This document shows, in pieces, positions 21,551 through 29,537 of a stretch of DNA of 37,938 bases. This DNA comes from Planctomycetota bacterium (GTDB taxonomy: Bacteria; Planctomycetota; Planctomycetia; Pirellulales; Thermoguttaceae). Made by a program: the position numbers and the translations under genes. Every line of letters begins with the position of its first letter. The first letter of the stretch is position 1. The notes below the pieces were generated by a model. The model made no database searches. It saw only the letters and a list, made by a program, of their open reading frames with translations, and was not told where the DNA came from. The stretch lies in assembly GCA_018897395.1 (NCBI GenBank), contig JAHIKV010000168.1, forward strand, positions 1 through 37,938. The letters are read 5' to 3'.

Positions 21551-24500
21551 CTAAGAAGTCTCGCGGGATTTTTCCTCCCGCGATCGTTCGAGGTTCAAAT
21601 CCAACAGCTTCGCCAGAAGTTCCTCGTCGCCGATCGCGGGGTCCCAACCGTAGGCCGCGAACACCGCCGCGTCCAGCTTTTCGTGGGCCAGTTGCAGCCA
21701 CGCCGGCCGTTGGTTGTAGAGGTTTGTCAGCGTCCGCTTCTTCAGACTGGCCGCGCAATCGAGGTTCTTCGGCACTACGCGCGGCCAGCGGATCGTGCCG
21801 ATGCCGGGGGCGGGAGGGCGTTGTTTAGCCCCGGCGTCCACGCCGGGGACCGGCCGCACCGTCGCCGGATCAATGTATCTCGCCCACGGTCCATCGACCG
21901 AGCCGGGGAACTCGAACAGTTCGATTTTCATCCACTCGGGCGGATTCAGCCAGTGGTTGCGCAGCTCGTCCAATTCCCGCGCCGCGGTGGCAATGGCCTC
22001 GGCCGTAGGGTGGGACAAGCGCAGCGCAGTCCCATCACATCCGGCTGGTGGGACTGCGCTGCGCTTGTCCCACCCTACGTCGGTCCCCTCTCCCTTTGGG
22101 AGAGGGTCAAGGTGAGGGCCACCCGCCGCCCACACGCACTCCGGCAACGGAAACGTCTCGAAACAACTCGTCGGCGTGTAACGAAATCCGCTCTCCCGCT
22201 CACGGACTTGCGTACCTTGGGCACGCGCCCACACCTCGTGTATCCGCGAATGAAGCACGCCGAAGAAGAGGTCGTCTTCGCGGGCAAATGCGAAGACAGC
22301 GTGGTCTGGCAGCGTCGGCATTTCCATCCATATAAACAGCCGATGCTTAGACACACCGACGGTCACAATGTACCGCAGAATTGAGCGTAAGCGTTCGCGC
22401 ATTTCGGGCCGCGGGCGCTGATGAATCCACCATGGGACGCCAGTGGCGTCACCTGATCGCGCCGTGGCTCGCATGGGCCGGACGTGTTTGTCGATATGGG
22501 CGAAGGGACTGTCATAAAGTGCCGCCTCTTCCAAAGTGGTGCCTGGGGGAAAATCAATAATCCACATATTCCGGCCGCGCCGTGTAACGTCCATGCCATT
22601 AATCCAGGGCACAACCACGTCAGAGCTTGGCCTTCCGTGAACACAGGGCGAGAGCAGAAACCCGACGGCCGTTCCCTCATCAATCTGAAAGGGGCCAACC
22701 TTCGTATCACCCATGTGGCATATGTTTATATTGGCGCCTATCGCCCGCGCGGTCGTAATATCCGCGATTGAGCTCAGGTTTGCATTGATGTGCCCGACCG
22801 GCTTTTCGTCGAGGATGCGGCTGACCTCGTTGCCATCGTCGAACCCCACCATCGACACATGCACATTCGCCCCGTCGAGCACCCAATCGCGGTCGCTTTC
22901 GGCAAAAAAGATGTCGCCGGTCATCTTGATGCGTTCCAAGACCTTGCGGTTTGCGCCGCCACGAATGCCTTGCGTGGCCAGCAATCCGACCCGGGGGCAC
23001 TTCTTGCGTTCGATCTGCTGACGGCCTTTCTCGAACCAGTAGCAGCAGAGATCGGCTTCTCGCGGCACCCGCTCATCCCACACGCGAAACATGGCATCGA
23101 CATATTCGTCGCCCAGATTGGTTCGCAGCAGCTTTCCTCCCAAAAATGGCGGATTCCCGACAATAAACTCGGCCGCTGGCCACTCCGGCTCCTTGGGGTT
23201 CTCCGGGTCGGAGAGGTCGAGGATGGCGTCTTGGCGGCGGATGCTTTCGATGGGGGACAGGACGGGATGGTCGGGCATCTTGAAACCGTTGTGGTGCATC
23301 CACTGAAGGTAGCCGATCCAGATAACGACCTGTGCAAGCTGCTGGGCGTAAGGATTGATCTCCAGCCCGGCGAGCTGCGCGGGGCCGACGTGCGGGATCA
23401 ATGACAGCCCGCGCGTGGCCGCGTAGGCGATTACCTCCCGTTCCAAATCCAAGAGCATGTGAATGGCGACGTAGAGGAAGTTGCCCGATCCGCAAGCCGG
23501 GTCCAACACGGTCACATGTTGGAGCCGTTCGACGAAGTCGAGAAGCGTCCGATCGAACGCCTTGCGCTGGGGCGAGGACCGGGAGGAGATGGTGGGACCG
23601 CGCTTTGCTTGTCCCACCCTACCCGGCCGGCTTGCCTTGACCACCCTGGGCCAAAACACCTCCTCGCATTTCCGGCGGACCTCTTCCCACTCGCGTCTGA
23701 GTGGGGCCAGCAGCACGGGCTTCAACAGCGTCTCGATGTCGGCGCGGCTCGTGTAGTGGGCGCCGATCTGCGAGCGCTTCTCCGGGTCCAACGTCCGCTC
23801 GAAGAGCGTGCCGAAGATCGACGGCTCGACGCTGGCCCAATCGAACTTGTTGACGTTGACCAGGGTGTTGATCTCCGCGACGGTCATGGGGATCACGTCG
23901 TTGTCGGCGAACAGCCCGCCGTTGAACCAGGGGATTTCAACGGCGCCGAAGTCGCCGCCGGCGCCCATTGCCGCGAAGAGATTTTCCAGCCGTCGATTCA
24001 GACTGGCCGGGTTAGCGCGGCCGTCGTCCAGCAATCGGGTGAACAGCCCGGAGGGCAGAAGCCCCACGTCCTCGCCGAACATGCAGAACATCAGTTTCAT
24101 GAGGAAGTGGGCTGCCTGCAGCGGCTCGATCCCCTTCTGACGCATGGCGTCGGCCAGCTCGCCGAAGCGCTTGGCCGCGTCGACGGTGATTGTCTCGCTG
24201 GTAATGCCGGGCCGTAGCGATTCGGGATCGGTGAACAGCTTGCGAAGGACGTCGAGATTGGCCGGCTCCGCCAGTCCCGCCAGGTCGAACTCGTATTTCC
24301 GCTTGGCCGTGGCCGTGAAGTTGGTGTGGACCTCGAAGCGGTCCATGTCGCAAACGACCAACAGCGGCGGGTTCTCCAAGTCCTCGCGGTAGAGCAGCAA
24401 TTGGTTGTAGGCTTCCTTCAGGTTTCGATGCTTGCGCTTGTACTCCCAGCCGAAATGGCCGCGTTTCCACACGTCGGCCCAGCCGTTGCCTCCCTCGGTC

Positions 24501-24679
24501 TTCGTGACGCCGCGCTCGAATGTATACCATTGGCCCTCCGGGTCTGCCTCGGCGGGTTTGGGCTGGCCCAGCAGTTCGCACAGATCGAGGAAATGCTGCT
24601 GGCAGGCGCTCCTCTCCGATAGGTGTACCCGTTGCCACTTCGCGATGAATTGCTGAGGGGTCACTGCTGCCTCCGTCAT
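21551..24679 (-). CDS. MmeI-like single-chain restriction-modification enzyme
   Basis: The 1042-residue protein has the MmeI layout. An N-terminal nuclease domain carries Asp69-X9-Glu79-X-Lys81 (within WADVWKRGHFGWEYK), the same spacing as the MmeI nuclease motif. It is followed by LLLYREDLENPPLLVVCD and HTNFT. A helical spacer comes next, then GAHYTS (306-311), SAM motif I VLDPACGSGNFL (391-402) and adenine-methylase motif IV GNPPF (508-512). A specificity region makes up the C-terminal half. Such enzymes cut and methylate from one polypeptide. It is longer than MmeI (about 920 residues), partly because four repeat-derived stretches are inserted in frame (near residues 353-364, 852-866, 867-892 and 943-951). 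No partner gene is adjacent. Confidence 0.87.
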   Translation of the reverse strand: MTEAAVTPQQFIAKWQRVHLSERSACQQHFLDLCELLGQPKPAEADPEGQWYTFERGVTKTEGGNGWADVWKRGHFGWEYKRKHRNLKEAYNQLLLYREDLENPPLLVVCDMDRFEVHTNFTATAKRKYEFDLAGLAEPANLDVLRKLFTDPESLRPGITSETITVDAAKRFGELADAMRQKGIEPLQAAHFLMKLMFCMFGEDVGLLPSGLFTRLLDDGRANPASLNRRLENLFAAMGAGGDFGAVEIPWFNGGLFADNDVIPMTVAEINTLVNVNKFDWASVEPSIFGTLFERTLDPEKRSQIGAHYTSRADIETLLKPVLLAPLRREWEEVRRKCEEVFWPRVVKASRPGRVGQAKRGPTISSRSSPQRKAFDRTLLDFVERLQHVTVLDPACGSGNFLYVAIHMLLDLEREVIAYAATRGLSLIPHVGPAQLAGLEINPYAQQLAQVVIWIGYLQWMHHNGFKMPDHPVLSPIESIRRQDAILDLSDPENPKEPEWPAAEFIVGNPPFLGGKLLRTNLGDEYVDAMFRVWDERVPREADLCCYWFEKGRQQIERKKCPRVGLLATQGIRGGANRKVLERIKMTGDIFFAESDRDWVLDGANVHVSMVGFDDGNEVSRILDEKPVGHINANLSSIADITTARAIGANINICHMGDTKVGPFQIDEGTAVGFLLSPCVHGRPSSDVVVPWINGMDVTRRGRNMWIIDFPPGTTLEEAALYDSPFAHIDKHVRPMRATARSGDATGVPWWIHQRPRPEMRERLRSILRYIVTVGVSKHRLFIWMEMPTLPDHAVFAFAREDDLFFGVLHSRIHEVWARAQGTQVRERESGFRYTPTSCFETFPLPECVWAAGGPHLDPLPKGEGTDVGWDKRSAVPPAGCDGTALRLSHPTAEAIATAARELDELRNHWLNPPEWMKIELFEFPGSVDGPWARYIDPATVRPVPGVDAGAKQRPPAPGIGTIRWPRVVPKNLDCAASLKKRTLTNLYNQRPAWLQLAHEKLDAAVFAAYGWDPAIGDEELLAKLLDLNLERSREEKSRETS
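21827..21853. repeat. TTTAGCCCC palindrome within the MmeI-like gene
   Basis: TTTAGCCCCGGCGTCCACGC followed by CGGGGAC matches the right half of the element at 30408-30465 read in reverse. It is translated as part of VPGVDAGAKQ. Confidence 0.75.
22004..22079. repeat. Perfect 31-bp inverted repeat within the MmeI-like gene
   Basis: Arms at 22004-22034 and 22049-22079 are exact reverse complements around a 14-nt loop, starting CGTAGGGTGGGACAAGCGCA. The frame remains open through it, giving the segment GWDKRSAVPPAGCDGTALRL. Confidence 0.93.
22082..22125. repeat. CTCTCCCTTTGGGAGAGGG hairpin within the MmeI-like gene
   Basis: This short palindrome directly adjoins the 31-bp inverted repeat and is translated as GPHLDPLPKGEGTD. 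A related sequence (CTCACCCTAAGGGAGAGGGG) lies between the nuclease-like gene and acs near 19228-19247. Confidence 0.75.
23589..23622. repeat. Half copy of the GTAGGGTGGGACAAGC repeat
   Basis: GGGACCGCGCTTTGCTTGTC then CCACCCTACC matches one arm of the 22004-22079 repeat with a few changes. It is in frame within the same gene (GRVGQAKRGPTIS, about residues 353-364), just before methylase motif I. Confidence 0.8.
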
Positions 24680-24777
24680 GGCCGGCCGGTGGTCATAGCA
24701 CCCACACGGAGATTACACCATTTGGATCGCCCTTCGGCAATAGCGCCCGGCCTTCGGCCCAAAAACTTCCCTATTCC

Positions 24778-26241
24778 TTACTGCTCCGCTCCGACCACTT
24801 CGCCCTTCATCACCGTGAAGATGTCGGTGTTGTCGACGTATCGGCCGGAGAATCGCCAAACGGCGGCGGCCCTCTCGTCCTGGCCCTTGATTAGCTCGGC
24901 GAAACGGCGGCTGCCCGGTCCGCGGGCCATGAGCGGCACCAGGCTGTTGCTGTGTCCGCCGGAGTTGTAGACAATCCCCGGCAGCTTGCCCGGCCCACGG
25001 TCGCGGATCGGGGCGAAGGCCGTGGTCTTTGACTCCGGTCCCCAGATCAGGCCGCAATCGTGATCGGCCGTGAGTATCAGCAGGGTCTCGTCCCAGCCGC
25101 CGTGCGATTCGATCCAAGCGACGACCGCCTCGACGGCGCGGACGAAGTCGGTTTGCTCTTCGATCATCCGGCGTGGCCTGTTGGCGTGGTTGGCCCAATC
25201 GACGGCCCCGCCCTCGATCATCAGATAGAAGCCGTCGGGATTGTCGTCGAGGCAGTTCAGGGCGGCCTTGGTCATCGTGGCCAGCGTGGGAACATTGGGG
25301 ATGAACGGGACATCCGGCGGTTCCGCGCCTTTCACGTCGGTGTATGCAATGATCGAGCGGCCGCTGCCGCGTCTCTCCTGCAAGGTGGCGGCGACCTGGG
25401 CGGTCCCCAACACCTTCGGCGGCGTGGGGCCGGAGGTCAGGGCCTCGAAATCCTCCTTGCTCTCGATCAGCTTCCAGCCGCCCCGGCCCGACTTCAACGC
25501 CTTCCAAGTCTCTTCACCGCCGACGTATTTATAATTGCGCCTCTTGCCGTCGGGGACCGGAACTCCGTCGTTGTCGTAATCGGGGTTGCCCGCCCCCATG
25601 ATTACGTCGAGCCAGTCGGCGGCGAGCATCTCGTTGGCGATTTCGTCGCAATTGCCCCGGCTCCGATTGTGGGCGCCTCCGAGTCCGGCGGGCGTGGCGT
25701 GGCTCCAGGGCACGCTGCTCACCACTCCCACCGACTTACCCCGCGTCTTGGCGATCTCGGCGATCGTCTGCCCGAGCATCGGCCGGTCCGCGTTCGACCA
25801 GTTGATGGCCCCGTTGTAGGTCTTCCGTCCGGTGGCCAGCGCGGTGGCCGAGGCGGCCGAGTCGGTGGCGGTCGTTTTCAGGTATGCGTATCCGGCGAAG
25901 TCGCCCGGCTTGTTGCTTCGAGGCGTGGCATCCCAGGCCTTCGCCGGATCGTAGACGATTCGCCGGTCTTGTTTGTCGTCGCCGGTGGGCTTGCCCGAGC
26001 GGTTCAAGGTAAAGGTAGTGCAGCCGAGTCTGACCCATTCCGATTGGTCGTACACCTGTTTACCGGGTTTGCCCCGATACATGTCCGTCGCCATCCAGGT
26101 ATTGAAACCCGCGCCGTCGGAGACCATGAGGATCACGTTCTTTGCTCCCCAGGCGGCGCGGCCGAGCGATAGAACCACGGCCGCCGCGAGGATTAGCACG
26201 GCCGCGAGTCGCAGCGGACGCTCGGATTTTTTGTGGTTCAT
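24778..26241 (-). CDS. Secreted alkaline phosphatase (PhoA-type)
   Basis: The 487-residue protein has an N-terminal signal peptide (Lys/Arg-rich, then LAAVLILAAAVVLSLG, cleavage near AAWGAKN). The alkaline phosphatase motifs are present: VSDGAGFN with metal ligand Asp42, the nucleophile Ser128 in TATDSAASATALATG, EGGAVDWANHANR with Glu, Asp and His ligands, TADHDCG, and SGGHSNSLVPLMARG with the last His. It should release phosphate from organic esters outside the cytoplasm, feeding the Pst importer. ATG 26241 has GGA just upstream; a GTG at 26256 would add five residues. It is a single-gene unit. Confidence 0.9.
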   Translation of the reverse strand: MNHKKSERPLRLAAVLILAAAVVLSLGRAAWGAKNVILMVSDGAGFNTWMATDMYRGKPGKQVYDQSEWVRLGCTTFTLNRSGKPTGDDKQDRRIVYDPAKAWDATPRSNKPGDFAGYAYLKTTATDSAASATALATGRKTYNGAINWSNADRPMLGQTIAEIAKTRGKSVGVVSSVPWSHATPAGLGGAHNRSRGNCDEIANEMLAADWLDVIMGAGNPDYDNDGVPVPDGKRRNYKYVGGEETWKALKSGRGGWKLIESKEDFEALTSGPTPPKVLGTAQVAATLQERRGSGRSIIAYTDVKGAEPPDVPFIPNVPTLATMTKAALNCLDDNPDGFYLMIEGGAVDWANHANRPRRMIEEQTDFVRAVEAVVAWIESHGGWDETLLILTADHDCGLIWGPESKTTAFAPIRDRGPGKLPGIVYNSGGHSNSLVPLMARGPGSRRFAELIKGQDERAAAVWRFSGRYVDNTDIFTVMKGEVVGAEQ

Positions 26242-26298
26242 TTCCAATGTCTTCACGTTGGTTGACGTATATTGTGGGTAAAATCACTTACGTCGCAT

Positions 26299-26335
26299 GT
26301 TTAGCAGCCGCCGGTACGGCGGCTTGCGGCAGCAA
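26299..26335. repeat. TTTAGCAGCCGCCGG palindromic element
   Basis: GTTTAGCAGCCGCCGGTACG and CGGCTTGCGGCAGC form a hairpin with core GCCGCCGGTACGGCGG-type symmetry. It shares the GTTTAGC end with the elements at 11829-11896 and 30408-30465. It lies between the alkaline phosphatase and the sigma-54 regulator. Confidence 0.65.
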
Positions 26336-26423
26336 GCATTTTAGTCACTTGGAATGATGGAGGCAAATCAAACACGGGGGGACGTGGACGGTGAACTACC
26401 CGTCCCCCGTCCCCCGCCCCCCC

Positions 26424-28073
26424 TCATTGCCTGTCGCGGAAGCTGGACCACTGGATGCCGAGTTTCCTCATTCTCGCCCGCAGCGTGTGGGGATTGATCC
26501 GCAACAGCGCGGCTGCGCCGCGGCGTCCCTCGATTTGTCCACCGGCGGCGGTCAGCGCCACCTCGATGTGCCTGCGGACGGCCGTCTCCAGCGGCTCGAT
26601 TGGCGTGACAGGGTGGTGCTCCGTTGGGGCGGCGGTTGAACTGCCGCCCCAACCCGGAGTTGACCTTTCCGCTGGGGCGGCGGTTGAACTGCCGCCCCAA
26701 CCCGATGTTGTACTGACGCCCAACGCGGTGGCCACGTCCAACCGCTTTCCGTCGCCGAGTATCGCGGCCCGGTCGATCACGGCGGCCAATTCCCTCACGT
26801 TCCCCGGCCAAGGATAGGCGGCCAGCAGCGCGAGGTCTTCGGCAGTCGGCGCAACCGGGGCCAGCCCGAACCGCGTGGCCGCGCGCCCGGCGAAATGGAC
26901 GGCCAGCTTGGCGATGTCCTCCCGCCGCTCGCGCAACGGAGGCAGCACGATCGGAAACACGGCGATCCGATACCACAAGTCCTCGCGGAAAGACCCCTCG
27001 GCCACCATCCCCGCCAGGTCGCGGTGCGTGGCGGCTACGATCCGCACGTCAACGTTGATCGGTTTCTCGGCTCCGACTCGTTCCATCCAGCCGTCTTGAA
27101 GGATGCGCAACATGCGGACCTGTGCGGCCGGGGGCAATTCGCCGATCTCGTCGAGAAACAGCGTTCCGCCGTCGGCCCGCTCGAACCAACCACGCCGGCC
27201 CCCGACGGCGCCGGTGAAGGCGCCCCGCTCGTGGCCGAACAGTTGCGTGTCGATCAGTTCCGGCGGTATCGCCCCGCAATTGACCCGATTGAACGGACCC
27301 TGACGGCGCGACGAACGGTTGTGTATCGCCCGGGCGATAAGCTCCTTGCCCGTCCCCGTCGCGCCGAAGATCAGGACCGGGGCGTCGGACCGTGCGACCA
27401 GCTCGATCCGCTCCATCACGGCACGTAGTCCCGAGTCGGCGCCGACGATCGTCTCGCCGAGCGATTTCCGTCCCAGCCGCATCAGCAGCGATCGGTTGTC
27501 GGCCTCGGCGGCCTCGCGGAGCGCGGCCATTTCCCGCAACCGCAGGTCGTTATCCAGCGCGACGGCAAACGGTTCGATGAGCAATTGAGCCAGCTCGACG
27601 TGCTTCGGATCGAAGGCGCGGTCCTTCGGCGCGATGAAGACCAACACGCCGCAGTATCCGGCCGGATCGCCCAACGGTCCGATCAGCACGTCTCTCTGAT
27701 GCCGGCCGGGCACGATTTTGTCGACCGGCAAATCGCCGCTCGACGATTTCCCGCCGCGAAGACGAGCTGTCTTTCCTCCGCGACACCACGCCAGCAACGC
27801 TTCCAGCTCGGCCGGCGAGCACTCGCTACGCGCATCGGTCGGACAACGTTCCGGCCCCGCCGGCCCGACGGCGACCGTCTCCAGCGCCGACCGTTGGGCG
27901 TCGATCCGGCGTACCAGAATCCGCTCGATCGGTACGTGCCGAACCAGCGTGGCGGCGATATTGGCGGTCGATTGGCCGATCTCGATATGCCGGCACGCCT
28001 CTTGCCAAACGCCCAGCAGCACTTGTTGAAAACGTTCCATATCGGGCACCAAACTCCGGCTTCCGTCAGCCAT
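26424..28073 (-). CDS. Sigma-54 enhancer-binding protein with GAF-like sensor
   Basis: The 549-residue regulator has an N-terminal GAF-like domain (about 10-180). A AAA+ sigma-54-interaction domain follows with IVGADSGLRAVME, Walker A GATGTGKE (237-244), the sigma-54 contact loop GAFTGA (284-289), Walker B GGTLFLDEIGEL (302-313), LRERREDI and YPWPGNVREL. A C-terminal FIS-type helix-turn-helix ends GRRGAAALLRINPHTLRARM. It lacks a receiver domain, so it is probably controlled by a ligand at the GAF domain. Residues about 457-483, the linker before the helix-turn-helix, are encoded by a tandem palindrome. It is divergent from the sulfate-type importer, whose leader holds a consensus sigma-54 promoter, so it is the likely activator. 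Confidence 0.9.
   Translation of the reverse strand: MADGSRSLVPDMERFQQVLLGVWQEACRHIEIGQSTANIAATLVRHVPIERILVRRIDAQRSALETVAVGPAGPERCPTDARSECSPAELEALLAWCRGGKTARLRGGKSSSGDLPVDKIVPGRHQRDVLIGPLGDPAGYCGVLVFIAPKDRAFDPKHVELAQLLIEPFAVALDNDLRLREMAALREAAEADNRSLLMRLGRKSLGETIVGADSGLRAVMERIELVARSDAPVLIFGATGTGKELIARAIHNRSSRRQGPFNRVNCGAIPPELIDTQLFGHERGAFTGAVGGRRGWFERADGGTLFLDEIGELPPAAQVRMLRILQDGWMERVGAEKPINVDVRIVAATHRDLAGMVAEGSFREDLWYRIAVFPIVLPPLRERREDIAKLAVHFAGRAATRFGLAPVAPTAEDLALLAAYPWPGNVRELAAVIDRAAILGDGKRLDVATALGVSTTSGWGGSSTAAPAERSTPGWGGSSTAAPTEHHPVTPIEPLETAVRRHIEVALTAAGGQIEGRRGAAALLRINPHTLRARMRKLGIQWSSFRDRQ
26624..26703. repeat. Two tandem copies of a TTGGGGCGGC palindrome in frame
   Basis: Copies at 26624-26655 and 26673-26703 each read TGGGGCGGCGGTTGAACTGC then CGCCCCAACCC. 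Each is a palindrome with 10-bp arms, and they are separated by 17 bp. Translated on the minus strand they give two GWGGSSTAAP segments. Confidence 0.92.
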
Positions 28074-28101
28074 GTTCCCGTTACATTACAAAGACAATCT
28101 A

Positions 28102-28134
28102 TCATATATCACGGACATAATCCAGCTTATATGA
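28102..28134. promoter_or_regulatory. Inverted repeat TCATATA/TATATGA, possible regulator site
   Basis: TCATATA (28102-28108) and TATATGA (28128-28134) are exact inverted repeats in an AT-rich stretch. They lie between the sigma-54 regulator start and the importer promoter. This is a candidate upstream activating sequence or autoregulatory site. Confidence 0.35.
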
Positions 28135-28153
28135 CGGCAGGTGGCTCATAATT

Positions 28154-28175
28154 GTGAAAGTTCGACCAATTTCAC
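28154..28175. promoter_or_regulatory. Inverted repeat GTGAAA-N10-TTTCAC, possible enhancer site
   Basis: GTGAAA (28154-28159) and TTTCAC (28170-28175) form a dyad about 35 bp upstream of the -24 element. This is a plausible binding site for the FIS-type domain of the divergent regulator, though closer to the promoter than many enhancers. Confidence 0.4.
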
Positions 28176-28209
28176 GGATTTTTCCCTTAAACGGGCATGG
28201 ATCAAGGCT

Positions 28210-28224
28210 GGGCACGATAGTTGC
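28210..28224 (+). promoter_or_regulatory. Consensus sigma-54 (-24/-12) promoter
   Basis: GGGCACGATAGTTGC contains GGCACG, four bases, then TTGC. The GG (28211-28212) and GC (28223-28224) are separated by exactly 10 bp, as sigma-54 requires. Transcription would start near 28236, about 75 bp before the sulfate-binding protein gene. Confidence 0.78.
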
Positions 28225-28309
28225 GTCACCAATAAAGGGTTATCCGTTGCACACGACGTGCCATCGGCGTCTGGAGACGCCTCCTACAACCATGCAAAGG
28301 AAACCGCGC

Positions 28310-29392
28310 ATGATCTCACGTCCGTTCGTCGCCTTTGGATTGTTCTCAATCGCCCTGGTCTCGATTGCCGTGTTTGCCGGCGGCTGCCGACAGTCGGCCG
28401 ATCCGAACGCCGTCGAGATTCTCAACGTCTCGTACGATCCGACCCGCGAACTATACAAGGAGTTCAACCGGGTTTTCGCGGAGCATTGGGCGCGGCAATC
28501 GGGACAAACGCTCGACGTCCGCATGTCGCACGGCGGGTCGGGCAAACAGGCCCGAAGCGTGATCGACGGACTCGAGGCAGACGTGGTCACCCTGGCGCTG
28601 GCCTACGACGTCGATGCGATTCGGCGGAAGGCCGGCCTGATGCCGAAGGATTGGCAATCGCGGCTGCCGAACAACAGCGCTCCGTACACTTCGACGATCG
28701 TCTTTCTGGTGCGCAAGGGGAACCCCAGAGGGATCAAGGATTGGAACGATCTGGTCAAGCCGGATGTGTCGGTCATCACTCCCAACCCGAAGACCTCGGG
28801 CGGGGCGCGCTGGAACTACTTGGCCGCCTGGGGCTACGTGCTCAAACGAGAGTTGGGAGACCTGGCCGAATTGCACGACCCGAACTCGGCCGACGCCGTC
28901 GCCAAGGCCAACGAGAAGGCCCGCGAGTTCATCAAAGAGGTTTTCCAGCACGTTAAAGTGCTCGACACCGGCGCCCGCGGCTCGACGATGACTTTCGTGC
29001 AACGGGGGATCGGCGACGTGCTTCTGGCCTGGGAGAACGAGGCGTTTCTCTCGATCCACGAGCTAGGCCCCGATAAGTTCGAGATCGTGGTCCCTTCGAT
29101 CAGCATTCTCGCCGAGCCGAGCGTGGCGGTGGTTGACAAGGTGGCCGAGCGGCACGGCACTCGCGCGGTGGCCGAGGCCTACTTGAAACACCTCTACTCG
29201 TCCGAGGGCCAGGCGTTGGCCGCCAAGCACTACTATCGCCCGCGCGACGCGGAAGGGGTGCCGGAAGAGTACATGAAGCGTTTTCCCGACGTCGAGCTAT
29301 TCACCGTCCGCGATGTGTTCGGCGGCTGGGAGAAGGCGCAGGCCGAGCATTTCGACGACGGCGGCGTGTTCGATCAGATTTACAAACCATAA
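28310..29392 (+). CDS. sbp: Sulfate-type ABC transporter binding lipoprotein
   Basis: This 360-residue extracytoplasmic receptor has a lipoprotein signal peptide with lipobox FAGGC (Cys26). The mature part matches sulfate/thiosulfate-binding proteins: LNVSYDPTRELYKEFN, MSHGGSGKQARSVIDGL, VVTLALAYDVDAI, VITPNPKTSGGARWNYLAAWG and RGIGDVLLAWENEA. The oxyanion is expected to be sulfate or thiosulfate. ATG 28310 has AAAGGAAA upstream; ATG 28292 is an alternative with a poorer ribosome site. It is the first gene of the importer operon, downstream of the sigma-54 promoter, and is followed by a nested inverted repeat before cysT. Confidence 0.9.
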   Translation: MISRPFVAFGLFSIALVSIAVFAGGCRQSADPNAVEILNVSYDPTRELYKEFNRVFAEHWARQSGQTLDVRMSHGGSGKQARSVIDGLEADVVTLALAYDVDAIRRKAGLMPKDWQSRLPNNSAPYTSTIVFLVRKGNPRGIKDWNDLVKPDVSVITPNPKTSGGARWNYLAAWGYVLKRELGDLAELHDPNSADAVAKANEKAREFIKEVFQHVKVLDTGARGSTMTFVQRGIGDVLLAWENEAFLSIHELGPDKFEIVVPSISILAEPSVAVVDKVAERHGTRAVAEAYLKHLYSSEGQALAAKHYYRPRDAEGVPEEYMKRFPDVELFTVRDVFGGWEKAQAEHFDDGGVFDQIYKP

Positions 29393-29520
29393 CAGCCCGT
29401 TGAAAAAGGGTGCCACTGCTGGCTTGCCCAGCAGTGTTGGCGGAAAATCCCGAGAAAATACTGCTGGACAAGCCGGCAGTGGCACCCAAAATCCCGAAAT
29501 CTGACTTTTTCAACAGGCTG
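29393..29520. repeat. Nested inverted repeat between sbp and cysT
   Basis: Outer 16-bp arms (29393-29408, 29505-29520; one mismatch) enclose 27-bp inner arms (29408-29434, 29461-29487; two mismatches). The outer arm contains GTTGAAAAAG and the inner arm GGGTGCCACTGC. It fills nearly the whole sbp-cysT gap. Confidence 0.9.
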
Positions 29521-29537
29521 CCAAACGCCATCATCGC

